DNA of 64,000 bases from Hufsiella arboris. Its GTDB lineage: Bacteria; Bacteroidota; Bacteroidia; Sphingobacteriales; Sphingobacteriaceae. The position numbers and the translations under genes are program-made. The DNA is taken from the NCBI RefSeq assembly GCF_009834875.1, contig NZ_WVHT01000009.1, forward strand, positions 1-64,000, given 5' to 3'. Below the pieces are notes generated by a model. That model made no database searches. It saw only the letters and a program-made list of their open reading frames with translations, and was not told where the DNA came from. Positions within the stretch are counted from its first letter, which is position 1; the number at the start of each line of letters is the position of its first letter. This document shows, one piece after another, positions 36,831 through 46,139 of the stretch.

Positions 36831-36999
36831 GGTTTGCCGTTAACGATCAGCAAATGCCTGCCAAACTTATACCACATTAAAAAAACACTGATTGAGAGCG
36901 ATTTAGACGCAGCAACTTTATACAGCGTTCGAAACCGGACAGTAATTGTTCGGTTTTATTACCGGAAAAGCGTATTGTTAATGAGATTATGAATTATAT

Positions 37000-37506
37000 T
37001 CAGCTATCAAAATAATCCGGCGGAAAGAATTTTTGTCCGTACTTTTCTCCAATAGATTTTAATTTCTCCATATCCTCCTCGCTCATGGTTTTGGGTGGGG
37101 ATAGAAAGGTTTCATTCTCTACCGGCACACCAATTTCCTCAAACATCTCTTCCATCCCGGCAGGTGTAATGATGCACAGCATATGGGCAAGCGTATCCGA
37201 TTTATTTTTGAACTGATGTATCAAGCCGCCAAGAGGAATGTTAACAAACGAGCCCTTGATTGCGGTAATTTTCTCGCCCTCCAACCTTACCTCCACTTCG
37301 CCGTCCACTACATAGAAGGCTTCCTGGAAACCGGCGTGGGAATGCGGGCCCGGACCGCCGTTGGGAGGGACAAGCATATCGACAATTGCGTAGGCGCCGC
37401 CGGTTTGCTTGCCTGAAATGATAATGCGATAAGTGTTACCTGCCACAGAAAGACTTTTACCCTCACTCGCAGATACAACGGTCAGCTTATTATCCGGATT
37501 TTCCAT
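37000..37506 (-). CDS. Cupin-domain protein
   Basis: ATG 37506 gives 168 residues (MENPDNKLTVVS). The cupin motifs are GPHSHAGFQEAFYVVDGEVE (His, His, Glu) and FVNIPLGGLIHQFKN (His). A helical tail (EEDMEKLKSIGEKYGQKFFP) follows. The pattern resembles quercetinase-like/AraC-type cupins, but no activity can be assigned. The upstream in-frame ATG would add only seven residues. Confidence 0.85.
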   Translation of the reverse strand: MENPDNKLTVVSASEGKSLSVAGNTYRIIISGKQTGGAYAIVDMLVPPNGGPGPHSHAGFQEAFYVVDGEVEVRLEGEKITAIKGSFVNIPLGGLIHQFKNKSDTLAHMLCIITPAGMEEMFEEIGVPVENETFLSPPKTMSEEDMEKLKSIGEKYGQKFFPPDYFDS

Positions 37507-37642
37507 CGGATGAATTGATCGCGGCAACAGCGCCGCTATTCTTTTAAATAAAATTGCTGGAAATTGGTTTTATAAATTCAGAGCCGCGTTAATTTTTTCA
37601 TTAATTAGCTGGCTCAATACGTCGTTATAGGCGTATAACAAA

Positions 37643-37664
37643 AAAACCAGCCAAGGCTGGTTTT
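37643..37664. terminator. Intrinsic terminator after the 41-residue protein gene
   Basis: AAAACCAGCC-AA-GGCTGGTTTT is a perfect 10-bp stem with a T-tract on either strand (TTTTTT on the minus strand). It lies 4 bases after the small protein's stop and can serve the minus strand gene. Confidence 0.88.
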
Positions 37665-37668
37665 AATA

Positions 37669-37794
37669 TTAGTTACATCCGCTGTGGCCGAGCAGCCAGT
37701 AAACAATGACGAAAATAGCTATTGTTCCAAGGCATCCTCCGCCCCATTTCCAGGCGGCAAAGCCGGCGATCAGTGTTCTGAAAAAGTTGTTCAT
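37669..37794 (-). CDS. 41-residue membrane microprotein
   Basis: ATG 37794 to TAA 37669 encodes MNNFFRTLIAGFAAWKWGGG, then a hydrophobic helix (CLGTIAIFVIVYWLLGH) and SGCN. The KWGGGCLGT block looks familiar from small proteins I recall in other Sphingobacteriaceae; conservation needs a search. One transmembrane helix and two Cys are visible. A perfect terminator follows 4 bases after the stop. Function unknown. Confidence 0.7.
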   Translation of the reverse strand: MNNFFRTLIAGFAAWKWGGGCLGTIAIFVIVYWLLGHSGCN

Positions 37795-37899
37795 CTTAAT
37801 TTAAGTTTAGTTTGCATTAATTTTTCTTATACAGGCAGACGGTTTTTCTCCCATCGTTCTTACCTTATTTAAATCGTCAAAATTTACGTCGATGAAATA

Positions 37900-38127
37900 T
37901 TATTTTTTATTCATCACGTAGGTATCAATAAACCACAACATTGCTTTTAGGTTTTCAAAAAATGGCGAAACCGAAACTTTTGCATTCCGGCCGTCGAATA
38001 TGAAAAGCAACAGGTATTGGTTTATATAAAAAATGAGCAGTAAAACGCGAACAGTGTGTTTGAAATATTTTTTTAAAAAGATGTTGTGAGCTGGAATAAA
38101 TTTTATGCATTTTAGTTTGTTTTCCAA
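37900..38127 (-). CDS. Possible small protein or gene relic
   Basis: A 75-codon frame starts MENKLKCIKFIPAHNIF and ends SVSPFFENLKAMLWFIDTYV with a basic tail. The ending looks protein-like, but the middle is low-complexity hydrophobic sequence and the region is AT-rich. It could be a relic. It is divergent from the ThuA gene with a 60-base gap. Confidence 0.28.
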   Translation of the reverse strand: MENKLKCIKFIPAHNIFLKKYFKHTVRVLLLIFYINQYLLLFIFDGRNAKVSVSPFFENLKAMLWFIDTYVMNKK

Positions 38128-38187
38128 TCATCAGCGCAACAACAGGTGCTGAAGAAAGTTTAACGCTAACCATTTTACAAAACTGAA

Positions 38188-38928
38188 ATGATATCAATTA
38201 TTAAAAGTGTTACGATCGTTTTAGCAGCAGTATCCTTTTCATGTTCTGAGAAAAACCCTGAGGCGGTTAAACCGAGAGTTTTAGTGTTTACGAAAACAGC
38301 AGGTTTTCATCATCAATCCATTCCGGCAGGTGCCGCGGCTATTTTTAAATTGGCCGGTGAAAACAGCTTTTCCGCAGATTCTACATCCGACGCGACAAAG
38401 TTTACTCCGGACAACCTGAGTCAATACGCAGCAGTTGTATTTTTAAACACAACAGGCGATGTGCTAAACGACACCCAACAGGATGCTTTAAAAAAATTCA
38501 TTGAATCGAAAAAAGGATTTGTAGGCGTACATGCGGCTACCGATACGGAATACGACTGGCCATGGTACGGCAATCTTGTTGGCGCATATTTCAGTAAACA
38601 CCCGCAACAGCAGCAGGCTACTTTAAATGTAATTGACCGCAATTTTATTGCCACAAAACACCTCCCCGAAAAATGGTCACGCTGGGATGAATGGTACAAT
38701 TACAAATGGATCGCCAGTGATCTTCATGTACTGATTACCATCGATGAGACGAGTTATACCGGCGGCGAAAACGGACCAAATCACCCAATGAGCTGGTATC
38801 ACGATTATGACGGCGGACGGGCGTTCTATACCGAATTAGGCCATACTGACGAATCATATGCTGATCCCCTGTATCTCAAACATTTGCTTGGCGGCATTCA
38901 GTATGCGATAAGTGGGAAAATGAAGTAA
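38188..38928 (+). CDS. ThuA-domain lipoprotein (sugar-related)
   Basis: The 246-residue protein has a lipoprotein signal (VLAAVSFSC, Cys at residue 19) and a single ThuA domain: RVLVFTKTAGFHHQSIPAG, AVVFLNTTGDVLN, KKGFVGVHAATDTEYDWPWY, GAYFSKHPQQQ, PMSWYHDYDGGRAFYTELGH and a final LLGGIQYA. The glutamine-amidotransferase-like fold is typical; in Bacteroidota such proteins occur with glycan-degradation genes. Location is probably periplasmic or outer-membrane anchored. Confidence 0.92.
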   Translation: MISIIKSVTIVLAAVSFSCSEKNPEAVKPRVLVFTKTAGFHHQSIPAGAAAIFKLAGENSFSADSTSDATKFTPDNLSQYAAVVFLNTTGDVLNDTQQDALKKFIESKKGFVGVHAATDTEYDWPWYGNLVGAYFSKHPQQQQATLNVIDRNFIATKHLPEKWSRWDEWYNYKWIASDLHVLITIDETSYTGGENGPNHPMSWYHDYDGGRAFYTELGHTDESYADPLYLKHLLGGIQYAISGKMK

Positions 38929-38931
38929 AGT

Positions 38932-38979
38932 AAATCATCCGATGATTATTAGCGCTGAATATTAGTCATCGGATGACTT
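38932..38979. terminator. Long inverted repeat between convergent genes
   Basis: AAATCATCCGATGA (38932-38945) pairs with TCATCGGATGACTT (38966-38979), 14 bp with one mismatch, around a 20-base loop. It lies directly after the ThuA gene and before the end of the convergent dehydrogenase gene, so it may terminate both. The T-tract is weak. Confidence 0.5.
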
Positions 38980-38994
38980 ATAAACCGTCGGTTA

Positions 38995-40089
38995 TCAAAT
39001 CTGCTGTTTTAACAGACTAACCCCCAATTTTCCGGCAAGCTCATTCAAATCCTTCACCACCGGCTCAACTAATGGAATACCATTTTCCCTTCGGTAAACT
39101 TCAGCTTCCAGCTCCGGCTCTCCGGGAATGACAACCGGCTGATCAGCACTGATTGGCTTAGCCGATTTGAATCGCTCAATCCATTTATCCATGTGCTGCT
39201 TAAATTCATCAACCGGCCTGAACCCGTCAACACGCATGGCGCCAAAGAAATGGCCAATACCCGCGCCAGGCAGATCCGGTAATGGATCGATAAACGAAAC
39301 GAACGGCGGCACCCATGGACCATAATTCGCGCCAGAAAGTACCGCAGAAAGTATATCAACTGTAGCTCCCAATCCAAAACCCTTGTGACTCCCATGATCG
39401 CGATCGCTGCCCAACGGTAGCAATGAACCTCCTGATTTCAACGCGTGAGCATCTGTTGTTAACTGCCCGTCTGATGTCTGAACCCAGCCGTCGGGAACTG
39501 GTTTATTTTTTCGCTGAGCGATTTCGAGCTTGCCGTTCGCAGCAGCCGAAGTTGCCATATCTACAATTACCGGAGGATAATTTCCGGCAGGAAAACCGTA
39601 GCACATCGGGTTGGTTCCGAGCAGCCTTTCCGTAGTAAAAGTTGGCGCCACCAGCGGACTTGCATTCGTCATTGCGAAGCCAATCATATCCTTTTCCACG
39701 GCCATTAATGCGTGATAACCGGCAATGCCAAAATGATTGGAGTTACGGACGGCCACCCATCCCGAACCAAACTTTTCAGCTTTTTCAAGAGCCACTTTCA
39801 TAGCAAATGGAGCCACAACCAAACCAAGTCCGGCATCACCGTCCACTGTCGCGGTAGTTGGCGTTTCATGAACAATTTTTATATCAGGCGTCGCATTGAT
39901 CCTTTTCTTTTCCCACAAACGCACATAACCGCTTAACCGGGCAACGCCATGAGAATCAATTCCGCGAAGGTCCGATTTCAACAGCACATCAGCAGCCAGG
40001 ACAGCGTGTTCATCCGGGCAACCAATTTTTTTAAATACTGATTCTGTAAAGTTTCGTAAATAAGCTTCTTGAAATATAAGTTCGTTCAT
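38995..40089 (-). CDS. Malate/L-lactate/ureidoglycolate dehydrogenase-family oxidoreductase
   Basis: The 364-residue protein is an Ldh_2/YlbC-type NAD(P)-dependent dehydrogenase: LKSDLRGIDSHGVARL (conserved catalytic His), VDGDAGLGLVVAPFAM, VRNSNHFGIAGYHAL, GTNPMCYGFPAG, PVIVDMATSAAANGKLEIA and LPLGSDRDHGSHKGFGLG. The substrate (malate, lactate, sulfolactate, ureidoglycolate) cannot be told. It is 22 bases after bshC on the same strand, so perhaps cotranscribed. Confidence 0.9.
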   Translation of the reverse strand: MNELIFQEAYLRNFTESVFKKIGCPDEHAVLAADVLLKSDLRGIDSHGVARLSGYVRLWEKKRINATPDIKIVHETPTTATVDGDAGLGLVVAPFAMKVALEKAEKFGSGWVAVRNSNHFGIAGYHALMAVEKDMIGFAMTNASPLVAPTFTTERLLGTNPMCYGFPAGNYPPVIVDMATSAAANGKLEIAQRKNKPVPDGWVQTSDGQLTTDAHALKSGGSLLPLGSDRDHGSHKGFGLGATVDILSAVLSGANYGPWVPPFVSFIDPLPDLPGAGIGHFFGAMRVDGFRPVDEFKQHMDKWIERFKSAKPISADQPVVIPGEPELEAEVYRRENGIPLVEPVVKDLNELAGKLGVSLLKQQI

Positions 40090-40111
40090 GGATTAACTTG
40101 CGAAAAACCGC

Positions 40112-41695
40112 TTAGTAAAGTATGGTAAATTTAAAATCGAGCGGATGTAAATTCTTGATTAGCCCGCCGATCAGATCGTCACCGTATTTTACGTATAGCG
40201 AACCAAAATTCTCTACTCGTTCCTGCAAAACACCATTCGGAAAAAGCTTTTCTTTTATTGCATCAATCTGGGATAATGCGGTCGAATAATTCCGCTTTTC
40301 GGCTTTCACCAGTTTTTTTTCCAGATTTTGAATATTGTGGTGAAGTCGCTCGCGAACAGCTTCTGTACTGGGCGCTAAGGTTGAATCAATTTTATAAGCC
40401 CGCAGCTTTATTTTTTCGAAAATACATCGAAGCTCCTGCCACTCATCAACCAGGTTTAAACTATGGTTACTATTTTGTTTGACCCAGTCTGCTTTCAGCT
40501 TGTCGATATCACCAAACAGGTCGATAAAGTTAAGATTTAGTCTTTTCAGTTTCGCCTCCGTCGATTCATCCGCGATCAGCGCTGAGTTACGCAGAAACAA
40601 TATCGGAAAATCAACCTCGTAAAAATCGAAATTCTGCTTCAGCTGCAGCCAGTAAACTAATTCTGCTCCGCCACCAATATAAGCGAGATTAGGCAAAATA
40701 ACTTCCTGGTAAAGCGGCCGCATCATAACGTTAGGACTGAAACGCTCGGGGTGACCGTCAATCTCTGCCTCAAGCTCTCCCGGCGAAAAAGAGAGATCAG
40801 AATTCAATACGAAATATTTCTGGTTTTCGAAGACAAGGCGTTCGCGAAAGTTTTCTTTTACATAAAAGAAATTGATTTCACGGGCATGCACCTGGCTTTC
40901 AAAGCCGGCTTTATGCAGCTTTTCACTTCCTTCGTTAATCTCCCTGAAACTGTTTTGTTCGAGGATGTCCTTTTTTATAATTGACGAGAATTGCTTTTTG
41001 AACCGAACATCGTCGGCATCGATGATTACCAGGCCATATTGCCCGAACAATTCATTAACCAGGTATCGTGTGGCATAAGCAAGAGTCGACTGCGCATAAG
41101 CCGCTTTGACAATTTCTGAAAGCTTCAGCGCATTTTCTGAAATCCCCAGAATACCCGCATACTGCCGGACTGTTTCTGAAATAGTTTCGGTAGAAATTTT
41201 TCCGGTAGGGCCTGCAGCATCATAGTCCCAGGATATTTTTTTTCCGTGTAAATTGGTGTGATTGATCTCAGCAAAATCGTGATCTTCCGTGGCCATCCAG
41301 TAAACCGGAACAAAATTCTTATCCGGAAATTCAGCGCTAAGCTGTTTAGCCAGATTGATCGCATGTACAATCTTGAAAAGAAAAAATAATGGCCCGGTAA
41401 AAATATTTAGTTGGTGGCCCGTTGTTACAGTAAAAGTATTGTTGTTTGCGAGACTTTTGATGTTACCGCTTACTTTCTCAAACGCTGTCGTTTTTCCGTT
41501 GTATTGCTCCCTCAAAACTTCGACCAGGATTTTCCGGTCAGCGAGAACCTTTTTTTTAGAAAGAAGATTTTTAAATCCGTTTAGATCCGCCCGTTCATTG
41601 ATAAACGGATCCAGACGATCGTCGCCGTTGAGGTAACTGATCACCGTTTTTGAAAAGGCCTGCGTTTGATCGTAATTGATGTAAGCTGCTTTCAT
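40112..41695 (-). CDS. bshC: Bacillithiol biosynthesis cysteine-adding enzyme
   Basis: The 527-residue protein matches BshC: FTVTTGHQLNIFTGPLFFLF (the HQ and GP core), FVPVYWMATEDHDFAEINH, LVIIDADDVRFKKQFSSII and LPNLAYIGGGAELVYWLQLK, then a long coiled coil. BshC adds Cys to GlcN-malate, the last step of bacillithiol synthesis, a low-molecular-weight thiol. bshA and bshB are not in the window. Confidence 0.95.
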   Translation of the reverse strand: MKAAYINYDQTQAFSKTVISYLNGDDRLDPFINERADLNGFKNLLSKKKVLADRKILVEVLREQYNGKTTAFEKVSGNIKSLANNNTFTVTTGHQLNIFTGPLFFLFKIVHAINLAKQLSAEFPDKNFVPVYWMATEDHDFAEINHTNLHGKKISWDYDAAGPTGKISTETISETVRQYAGILGISENALKLSEIVKAAYAQSTLAYATRYLVNELFGQYGLVIIDADDVRFKKQFSSIIKKDILEQNSFREINEGSEKLHKAGFESQVHAREINFFYVKENFRERLVFENQKYFVLNSDLSFSPGELEAEIDGHPERFSPNVMMRPLYQEVILPNLAYIGGGAELVYWLQLKQNFDFYEVDFPILFLRNSALIADESTEAKLKRLNLNFIDLFGDIDKLKADWVKQNSNHSLNLVDEWQELRCIFEKIKLRAYKIDSTLAPSTEAVRERLHHNIQNLEKKLVKAEKRNYSTALSQIDAIKEKLFPNGVLQERVENFGSLYVKYGDDLIGGLIKNLHPLDFKFTILY

Positions 41696-41742
41696 CGCGA
41701 ACGAAAATAGCGCTATTTAATCAATAAGCTAAATGAGCATTT

Positions 41743-43077
41743 TTATTTGACAATATGTCCATATAAATCGAAGTCTTCAGCCCGGTCTATTTCGACGTTT
41801 ACAAACCCACCCGGTGAGATATAGTCATTGGTTGCTTCAACAAGCACTTCATTGTCCACCTCCGGCGAATCATATTCTGTACGGCCTACCAGGTAGTCGC
41901 CTTCCTTTTTATCTATTAAAACCTTGAACGTTTTGCCAATTTTCAGCTGATTGATATCGAAAGAAATTCCTTGCTGAACTTCCATAATGGCATCTACCCG
42001 ATCCTCCTTAACTTGTTGAGGAACATCGTCCACCAGCGAATGCGCGTGAGTTTTTTCTTCGTGAGAGTAGGTAAAGCATCCAAGACGGTCGAAACGTGTT
42101 TCTTCCACCCAGTTACGCATGTCATCAAAGTCTTGTTCGGTTTCACCCGGATAACCGCAAATCAATGTCGTGCGCAAGGCAATATCAGGCACTTTATCAC
42201 GAATGGCTTTCACTAAATCCGTGGTCTTTTCCTTTGTTATACCTCTCCGCATAGATTTCAGCATGTTATCCGAAATATGCTGCAAAGGCATGTCAAGATA
42301 TTTGCAAATATTTGAACGCTCATTCATCACATCCAGAATTTCCATCGGAAAGCCTGAAGGGTAAGCATATTGCAAACGAATCCAGTCGATTCCGTCAACA
42401 TCAGAAAGATGTTTCATCAGATCAGCAAGATTGCGTTTTCCGTAAAGATCCAAGCCATAATAGGTTAGATCCTGCGCTATTAAAATCAATTCCTTTGTCC
42501 CGTTCTTCGCAAGCGTTTTTGCTTCTTTTACCAAATCTTCGATTGATTTTGAAACGTGCTTACCTCGCATCAGCGGAATTGCACAAAACGAGCATGGGCG
42601 ATTACAGCCTTCGGCGATCTTAAAGTAAGCGAAATGTGACGGAGTGGTTAGTAAACGCTCACCGATCAGCTCATGACGGTAATTAACGCCTAAGGTCGAA
42701 AGAATCTGCGGCAGGTCATTCGTGCCAAACCAGGAGTCTACATTCGTGATTTCCGCTTCCAGTTCAGGCTTATAACGTTCAGAAAGGCATCCGGTAACGA
42801 TTACTTTCCCGACTTTGCCCTGATCTTTTAACTCACTGTATTGTAAAATGGTATCGATCGATTCCTGTTTGGCATTATCAATAAAACCGCAAGTGTTGAT
42901 AACGATAATATCATTTTGCCCAACTTTTTCAGCTTCATGGACTACGTCGATGGCATTACCACGAAGTTGTCCCATCAAAACTTCCGAATCGTATATGTTT
43001 TTTGAGCATCCAAGCGTAACAACGTTTACCCGTGGTTTAGAAATTACAGCTGGCTGTTCTTTAAATTTAGTTTTCAT
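41743..43077 (-). CDS. rimO: Ribosomal protein uS12 methylthiotransferase
   Basis: The 444-residue protein has the UPF0004 domain (C24, C63, C97 for the auxiliary cluster), the radical-SAM cysteines in EGCNRPCSFCAIPLMRG (C158, C162, C165) and a C-terminal TRAM domain (VLVEATNDYISPGGFVNV, ending DLYGHIVK). RimO adds a methylthio group to an Asp of S12. It is 33 bases after ftsY. Confidence 0.96.
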   Translation of the reverse strand: MKTKFKEQPAVISKPRVNVVTLGCSKNIYDSEVLMGQLRGNAIDVVHEAEKVGQNDIIVINTCGFIDNAKQESIDTILQYSELKDQGKVGKVIVTGCLSERYKPELEAEITNVDSWFGTNDLPQILSTLGVNYRHELIGERLLTTPSHFAYFKIAEGCNRPCSFCAIPLMRGKHVSKSIEDLVKEAKTLAKNGTKELILIAQDLTYYGLDLYGKRNLADLMKHLSDVDGIDWIRLQYAYPSGFPMEILDVMNERSNICKYLDMPLQHISDNMLKSMRRGITKEKTTDLVKAIRDKVPDIALRTTLICGYPGETEQDFDDMRNWVEETRFDRLGCFTYSHEEKTHAHSLVDDVPQQVKEDRVDAIMEVQQGISFDINQLKIGKTFKVLIDKKEGDYLVGRTEYDSPEVDNEVLVEATNDYISPGGFVNVEIDRAEDFDLYGHIVK

Positions 43078-43110
43078 TTCAATCGCACTTTTCGTTCTTG
43101 TTCTGGCTGA

Positions 43111-44079
43111 TTATTCCTGCTTAAATAATGAATCAACAAATGCTTTACGGTCAAATAACTGCAGATCGTTTACGCTTTCACCTACCCCGATATATTTAAC
43201 AGGAATTTTAAATTGGTCAGAGATGCCTATTACAACACCGCCTTTTGCTGTGCCGTCCAATTTAGTTAGTGCCAGCGCATTTACATCAGTTGCCTGTGTA
43301 AACTGCCTACATTGTTCGATAGCATTTTGACCGGTAGAGGCATCGAGAACCAATAAAATCTCATGTGGCGCACCCGGAACAACTTTTTGCATTACATTTT
43401 TGATCTTGCTCAGCTCATTCATTAGCGCAACCTTGTTGTGCAGGCGACCGGCGGTATCTATAACTGCTACATCGTCGCCATTTGCCACAGCAGATTGCAA
43501 GGTATCAAAAGCTACAGAAGCCGGATCCGAACCCATCGCCTGAGCTACGACACGAACATCCACACGTTCGCCCCAAAGTTTTAACTGATCGACAGCTGCC
43601 GCACGAAATGTATCAGCTGCGCCTAAAACGACTTTATTCCCGGCGGCCTTCAGCTTGCTTGCCAGCTTGCCGATTGTAGTTGTTTTGCCCACTCCGTTCA
43701 CACCAACCACCATGATCACATAAGGCTTATGACTGCCATATTCGAAGTTTTCGAAATCGCTGCTATTATTTTCGGCAAGGAGATTTTGAATTTCCTGGCG
43801 GAGAATGCCATTTAATTCTGTGGTATTAATGTACTTATCCCGGGCAACCCGCTCTTCAATTCGTTGGATTATCTTAAGGGTTGTGTTAACGCCGACATCC
43901 GACGTTACCAATATTTCTTCCAGTTCATCCAGCACATCATCGTCAACCGTAGCTTTCCCGACAACAGCTTTCGTAATTTTAGAAAACAGACCTTCTTTGG
44001 TTTTTTCCAAGCCTTTATCAAGGGCTTCCTGTTCCTGAACAGATGTTTCCTTTTTCTTGAAGAAATCGAATAATCCCAT
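43111..44079 (-). CDS. ftsY: Signal recognition particle receptor FtsY
   Basis: The 322-residue GTPase has a short acidic/helical N terminus, then the NG domain with G1 GVNGVGKTT (about 126-134), DTFRAAAVDQL, G3 DTAGRLHN, the TKLDGTAKGG block and GVGESVNDLQLF. It receives SRP-bound ribosomes at the membrane for co-translational insertion. It follows the DUF4295 gene on the same strand. Confidence 0.97.
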   Translation of the reverse strand: MGLFDFFKKKETSVQEQEALDKGLEKTKEGLFSKITKAVVGKATVDDDVLDELEEILVTSDVGVNTTLKIIQRIEERVARDKYINTTELNGILRQEIQNLLAENNSSDFENFEYGSHKPYVIMVVGVNGVGKTTTIGKLASKLKAAGNKVVLGAADTFRAAAVDQLKLWGERVDVRVVAQAMGSDPASVAFDTLQSAVANGDDVAVIDTAGRLHNKVALMNELSKIKNVMQKVVPGAPHEILLVLDASTGQNAIEQCRQFTQATDVNALALTKLDGTAKGGVVIGISDQFKIPVKYIGVGESVNDLQLFDRKAFVDSLFKQE

Positions 44080-44147
44080 AATCCTTATAAAATAAAAGCC
44101 CTCCTGATCATCTCGGGACGGCTCCTTTAAACTATTTTGAAGTACAA

Positions 44148-44309
44148 TTACGCTTTTGAAGCAGCGATAGCATCTTTGATGTGATCGTTATGTACAATTG
44201 CTTCTTTAAAAGAGTAAGCACCAGTTTTTGGTGATTTCACCATGGTAACAACTTTTGAGTATTCTTTACCTTTACCGGTTTTCAGGGTTGCAACTACTTT
44301 CTTTGCCAT
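44148..44309 (-). CDS. DUF4295 small protein linked to ribosomal genes
   Basis: ATG 44309 to TAA 44148 encodes 53 residues starting MAKKVVATLKTGKGKEYSKV and ending KDAIAASKA. It is the DUF4295 protein found in Bacteroidota between rpmG and ftsY, very basic and presumably ribosome-associated. Spacing to rpmG is 45 bases. Confidence 0.92.
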   Translation of the reverse strand: MAKKVVATLKTGKGKEYSKVVTMVKSPKTGAYSFKEAIVHNDHIKDAIAASKA

Positions 44310-44354
44310 GTTATTTAAAAATTAGATTTTAACGTTGGAAAAACCAGGTTAAAA

Positions 44355-44537
44355 TTATTTAATCTCTTTGTGAACAGTTACCTTTTTCAGAACAGGATTG
44401 TATTTTTTCAACTCCAAACGCTCTGTGGTATTCTTTTTATTTTTCTTGGTGATGTAACGAGACATACCAGGTAAGCCACTTTCTTTGTGCTCAGTACATT
44501 CTAGAATAACCTGAACTCTATTACCTTTCTTAGCCAT
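44355..44537 (-). CDS. rpmG: 50S ribosomal protein L33
   Basis: The 60-residue basic protein starts [20 protein letters not shown] and contains [20 protein letters not shown] and [14 protein letters not shown], as in L33. It has lost most of the zinc-binding Cys pairs (only one Cys remains), a zinc-independent C- form. It lies between rpmB and the DUF4295 gene. Confidence 0.97.
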   Translation of the reverse strand: MAKKGNRVQVILECTEHKESGLPGMSRYITKKNKKNTTERLELKKYNPVLKKVTVHKEIK

Positions 44538-44578
44538 TTTCTTATTTTTTACGCTTTAGCTTAACACTGTTAGCAACG

Positions 44579-44602
44579 AGCTATCAGCTATCAGCTATCA
44601 GC
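44579..44602. repeat. Short tandem repeat (AGCTATC)x3
   Basis: Three perfect 7-base units lie in the rpmG-rpmB spacer, next to GTTAGCAACGAG. It resembles the low-complexity spacers at 8.4 and 10.3 kb. Confidence 0.8.
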
Positions 44603-44606
44603 AGAT

Positions 44607-44840
44607 TTATACGTATCCTTTTTTCAAAAATTTATCAATCACAGCACTGATGCCATTTTTATTGATGGTTTTGATTGCTGATGTAGAAACCTTCAGCGTA
44701 ATCCATTTACCTTCCTCAGGAATATAAAATTTCTTTACCTGAAGGTTAGGGTAAAATCTGCGCTTGGTTTTCACGTTTGAGTTAGAAACGTGGTTACCTT
44801 TGATAGGCGCTTTTCCTGTTAAATCACAAATTCTCGACAT
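44607..44840 (-). CDS. rpmB: 50S ribosomal protein L28
   Basis: The 77-residue protein starts MSRICDLTGKAPIKGNHVSN, then KTKRRFYPNLQVKKFYIP and TLKVSTSAIKTINKNG. This is L28 of the Bacteroidota length. It heads the rpmB-rpmG-DUF4295-ftsY-rimO unit. Confidence 0.97.
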   Translation of the reverse strand: MSRICDLTGKAPIKGNHVSNSNVKTKRRFYPNLQVKKFYIPEEGKWITLKVSTSAIKTINKNGISAVIDKFLKKGYV

Positions 44841-44891
44841 GACTTATGTTGTGTTTCGTTATCTTTTATCTACAGCCTCTTAAAGAGTTTG

Positions 44892-44922
44892 CAAATATCT
44901 GAATAAAAATTCTAATACACAA
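44892..44922 (-). promoter_or_regulatory. Possible promoter of the rpmB unit
   Basis: On the minus strand GTTG, then 20 bases, then GATATTTG approximates the Bacteroidota promoter (TTTG-N19-TAnnTTTG), 52 bases upstream of the rpmB start. One base of the -7 box deviates (G for T). Confidence 0.4.
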
Positions 44923-45057
44923 CAGGATATTGAAAAATATATTGAGGAATTTATGATATTACGTTAATTGGTAATATGAATAAATGTATCATTTTCAATA
45001 AGTATCAAATTCAACTATCAGAAGCGAAAAGATCAGAACATCCAATAGCTAACGGAT

Positions 45058-45285
45058 CAGATTTATTGCACAACGTTTTGTTTTCATCGGTTTTAACGGC
45101 ACGTGCCCGGATTCGGAAATAGCAACAGTGATTGAACGGTAATAAACCTGACATACGCGAAAAGCTTGAAGGCGCAGTAGCTTGCCAACGGCAATTCCCT
45201 TCACTTTAAGCTTGCAGCATTGGCAGGGCTATCGGAAACCAAAAGTTCGGAACCCTGCTTTCCAAAAAATAATCATAGCACTTCT
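45058..45285 (-). repeat. Dispersed degenerate repeat, copy D
   Basis: It matches copy A: ATTTATTGCAC, ATAAACCTGACATACG, GAAAAGCTT, CACTTTAAGCTTGCAGC, GGGCTATCGGAA and CCCTGCTTTCCAAAAA. The minus-strand frame again ends SDSPANAASLK and a stop. The 44841-45482 spacer has no gene; a plus-strand frame at 45182-45424 lies inside the repeat and was rejected. Confidence 0.6.
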
Positions 45286-45482
45286 ATGCTCCTACCTGCT
45301 CTGTAAAGGCTTGACGTACACAAAATTTCAGTCATTTAAATCATTTGAGATGATATACCGTTTGCCCCGGTTTGTCTCTTCTCAAACCGAAAAACGAGTA
45401 AATATAAAACATCAATCACCTTGAATTTTTTGAGATTGTATTACTATGTTTATAGCAACCAAATAAACTTAAATCTGAAATA

Positions 45483-46076
45483 ATGAGCGAAAACACGTAT
45501 CACCTTTCGGTGAAAGATCAAACCGCCAACCCTGCACCACTTGGGCTCTTTGGCTTCGGAATGACAACCATCCTTCTAAACATTCACAACGCCGGAGTTT
45601 TTGAACTTAACTCAATGATCCTTGCAATGGGCCTTTTTTACGGCGGACTAGCGCAGATCATTGCCGGTATTATCGAAGCGAAAAAAAATAACACCTTCGG
45701 ATTAACCGCTTTTACATCTTACGGCTGCTTTTGGCTTACGCTTGTAGGTTTAATTGTTATGCCGAAATTAGGCTGGATTCCTGCGACATCTGAAACTGGT
45801 ATGGCTGCTTATCTCGGAATTTGGGGAATATTTACATTGTTACTGTTTATCGGAACCTTCCGGTTAAATAAAGCACTCCAGTTAGTTTTCGGAACACTCA
45901 CCGTTCTTTTCTTTATGCTGGCAATCGGCGATGCGACAGGCAACGCTCAGTTAAAACAATTTGCCGGCTATGAAGGCATTCTTTGCGGCTCGCTGGCTGT
46001 CTATACCGGAATCGCGAACGTTCTGAATGAACTTTATGGAAGGATTGTTTTACCATTAGGAGCTGTCAATAAATAA
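45483..46076 (+). CDS. satP: Acetate uptake transporter (SatP/GPR1/YaaH family)
   Basis: The 197-residue protein has the family motif NPAPLGLFGFGMTT and six membrane helices (FYGGLAQIIAGIIEAKKNNT, GLTAFTSYGCFW, LRLNKAL-like loop, YTGIANVLNELYGR). It is a proton-coupled acetate/succinate channel-like carrier. It is 63 bases upstream of acs, forming an acetate uptake and activation unit. Confidence 0.95.
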   Translation: MSENTYHLSVKDQTANPAPLGLFGFGMTTILLNIHNAGVFELNSMILAMGLFYGGLAQIIAGIIEAKKNNTFGLTAFTSYGCFWLTLVGLIVMPKLGWIPATSETGMAAYLGIWGIFTLLLFIGTFRLNKALQLVFGTLTVLFFMLAIGDATGNAQLKQFAGYEGILCGSLAVYTGIANVLNELYGRIVLPLGAVNK

Positions 46077-46139
46077 AATCCCTTGGTGAAACCTGTTAAT
46101 AGTTTATAAATTTACCAGCACAACCACCAAACTTAATTT

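Noticed and set aside
42848-43330. 160-codon plus-strand frame
   Set aside because: Antisense across the start of rimO and the end of ftsY; no recognisable protein features.
45182-45424. 80-codon plus-strand frame
   Set aside because: Overlaps dispersed repeat copy D and has no protein-like features.
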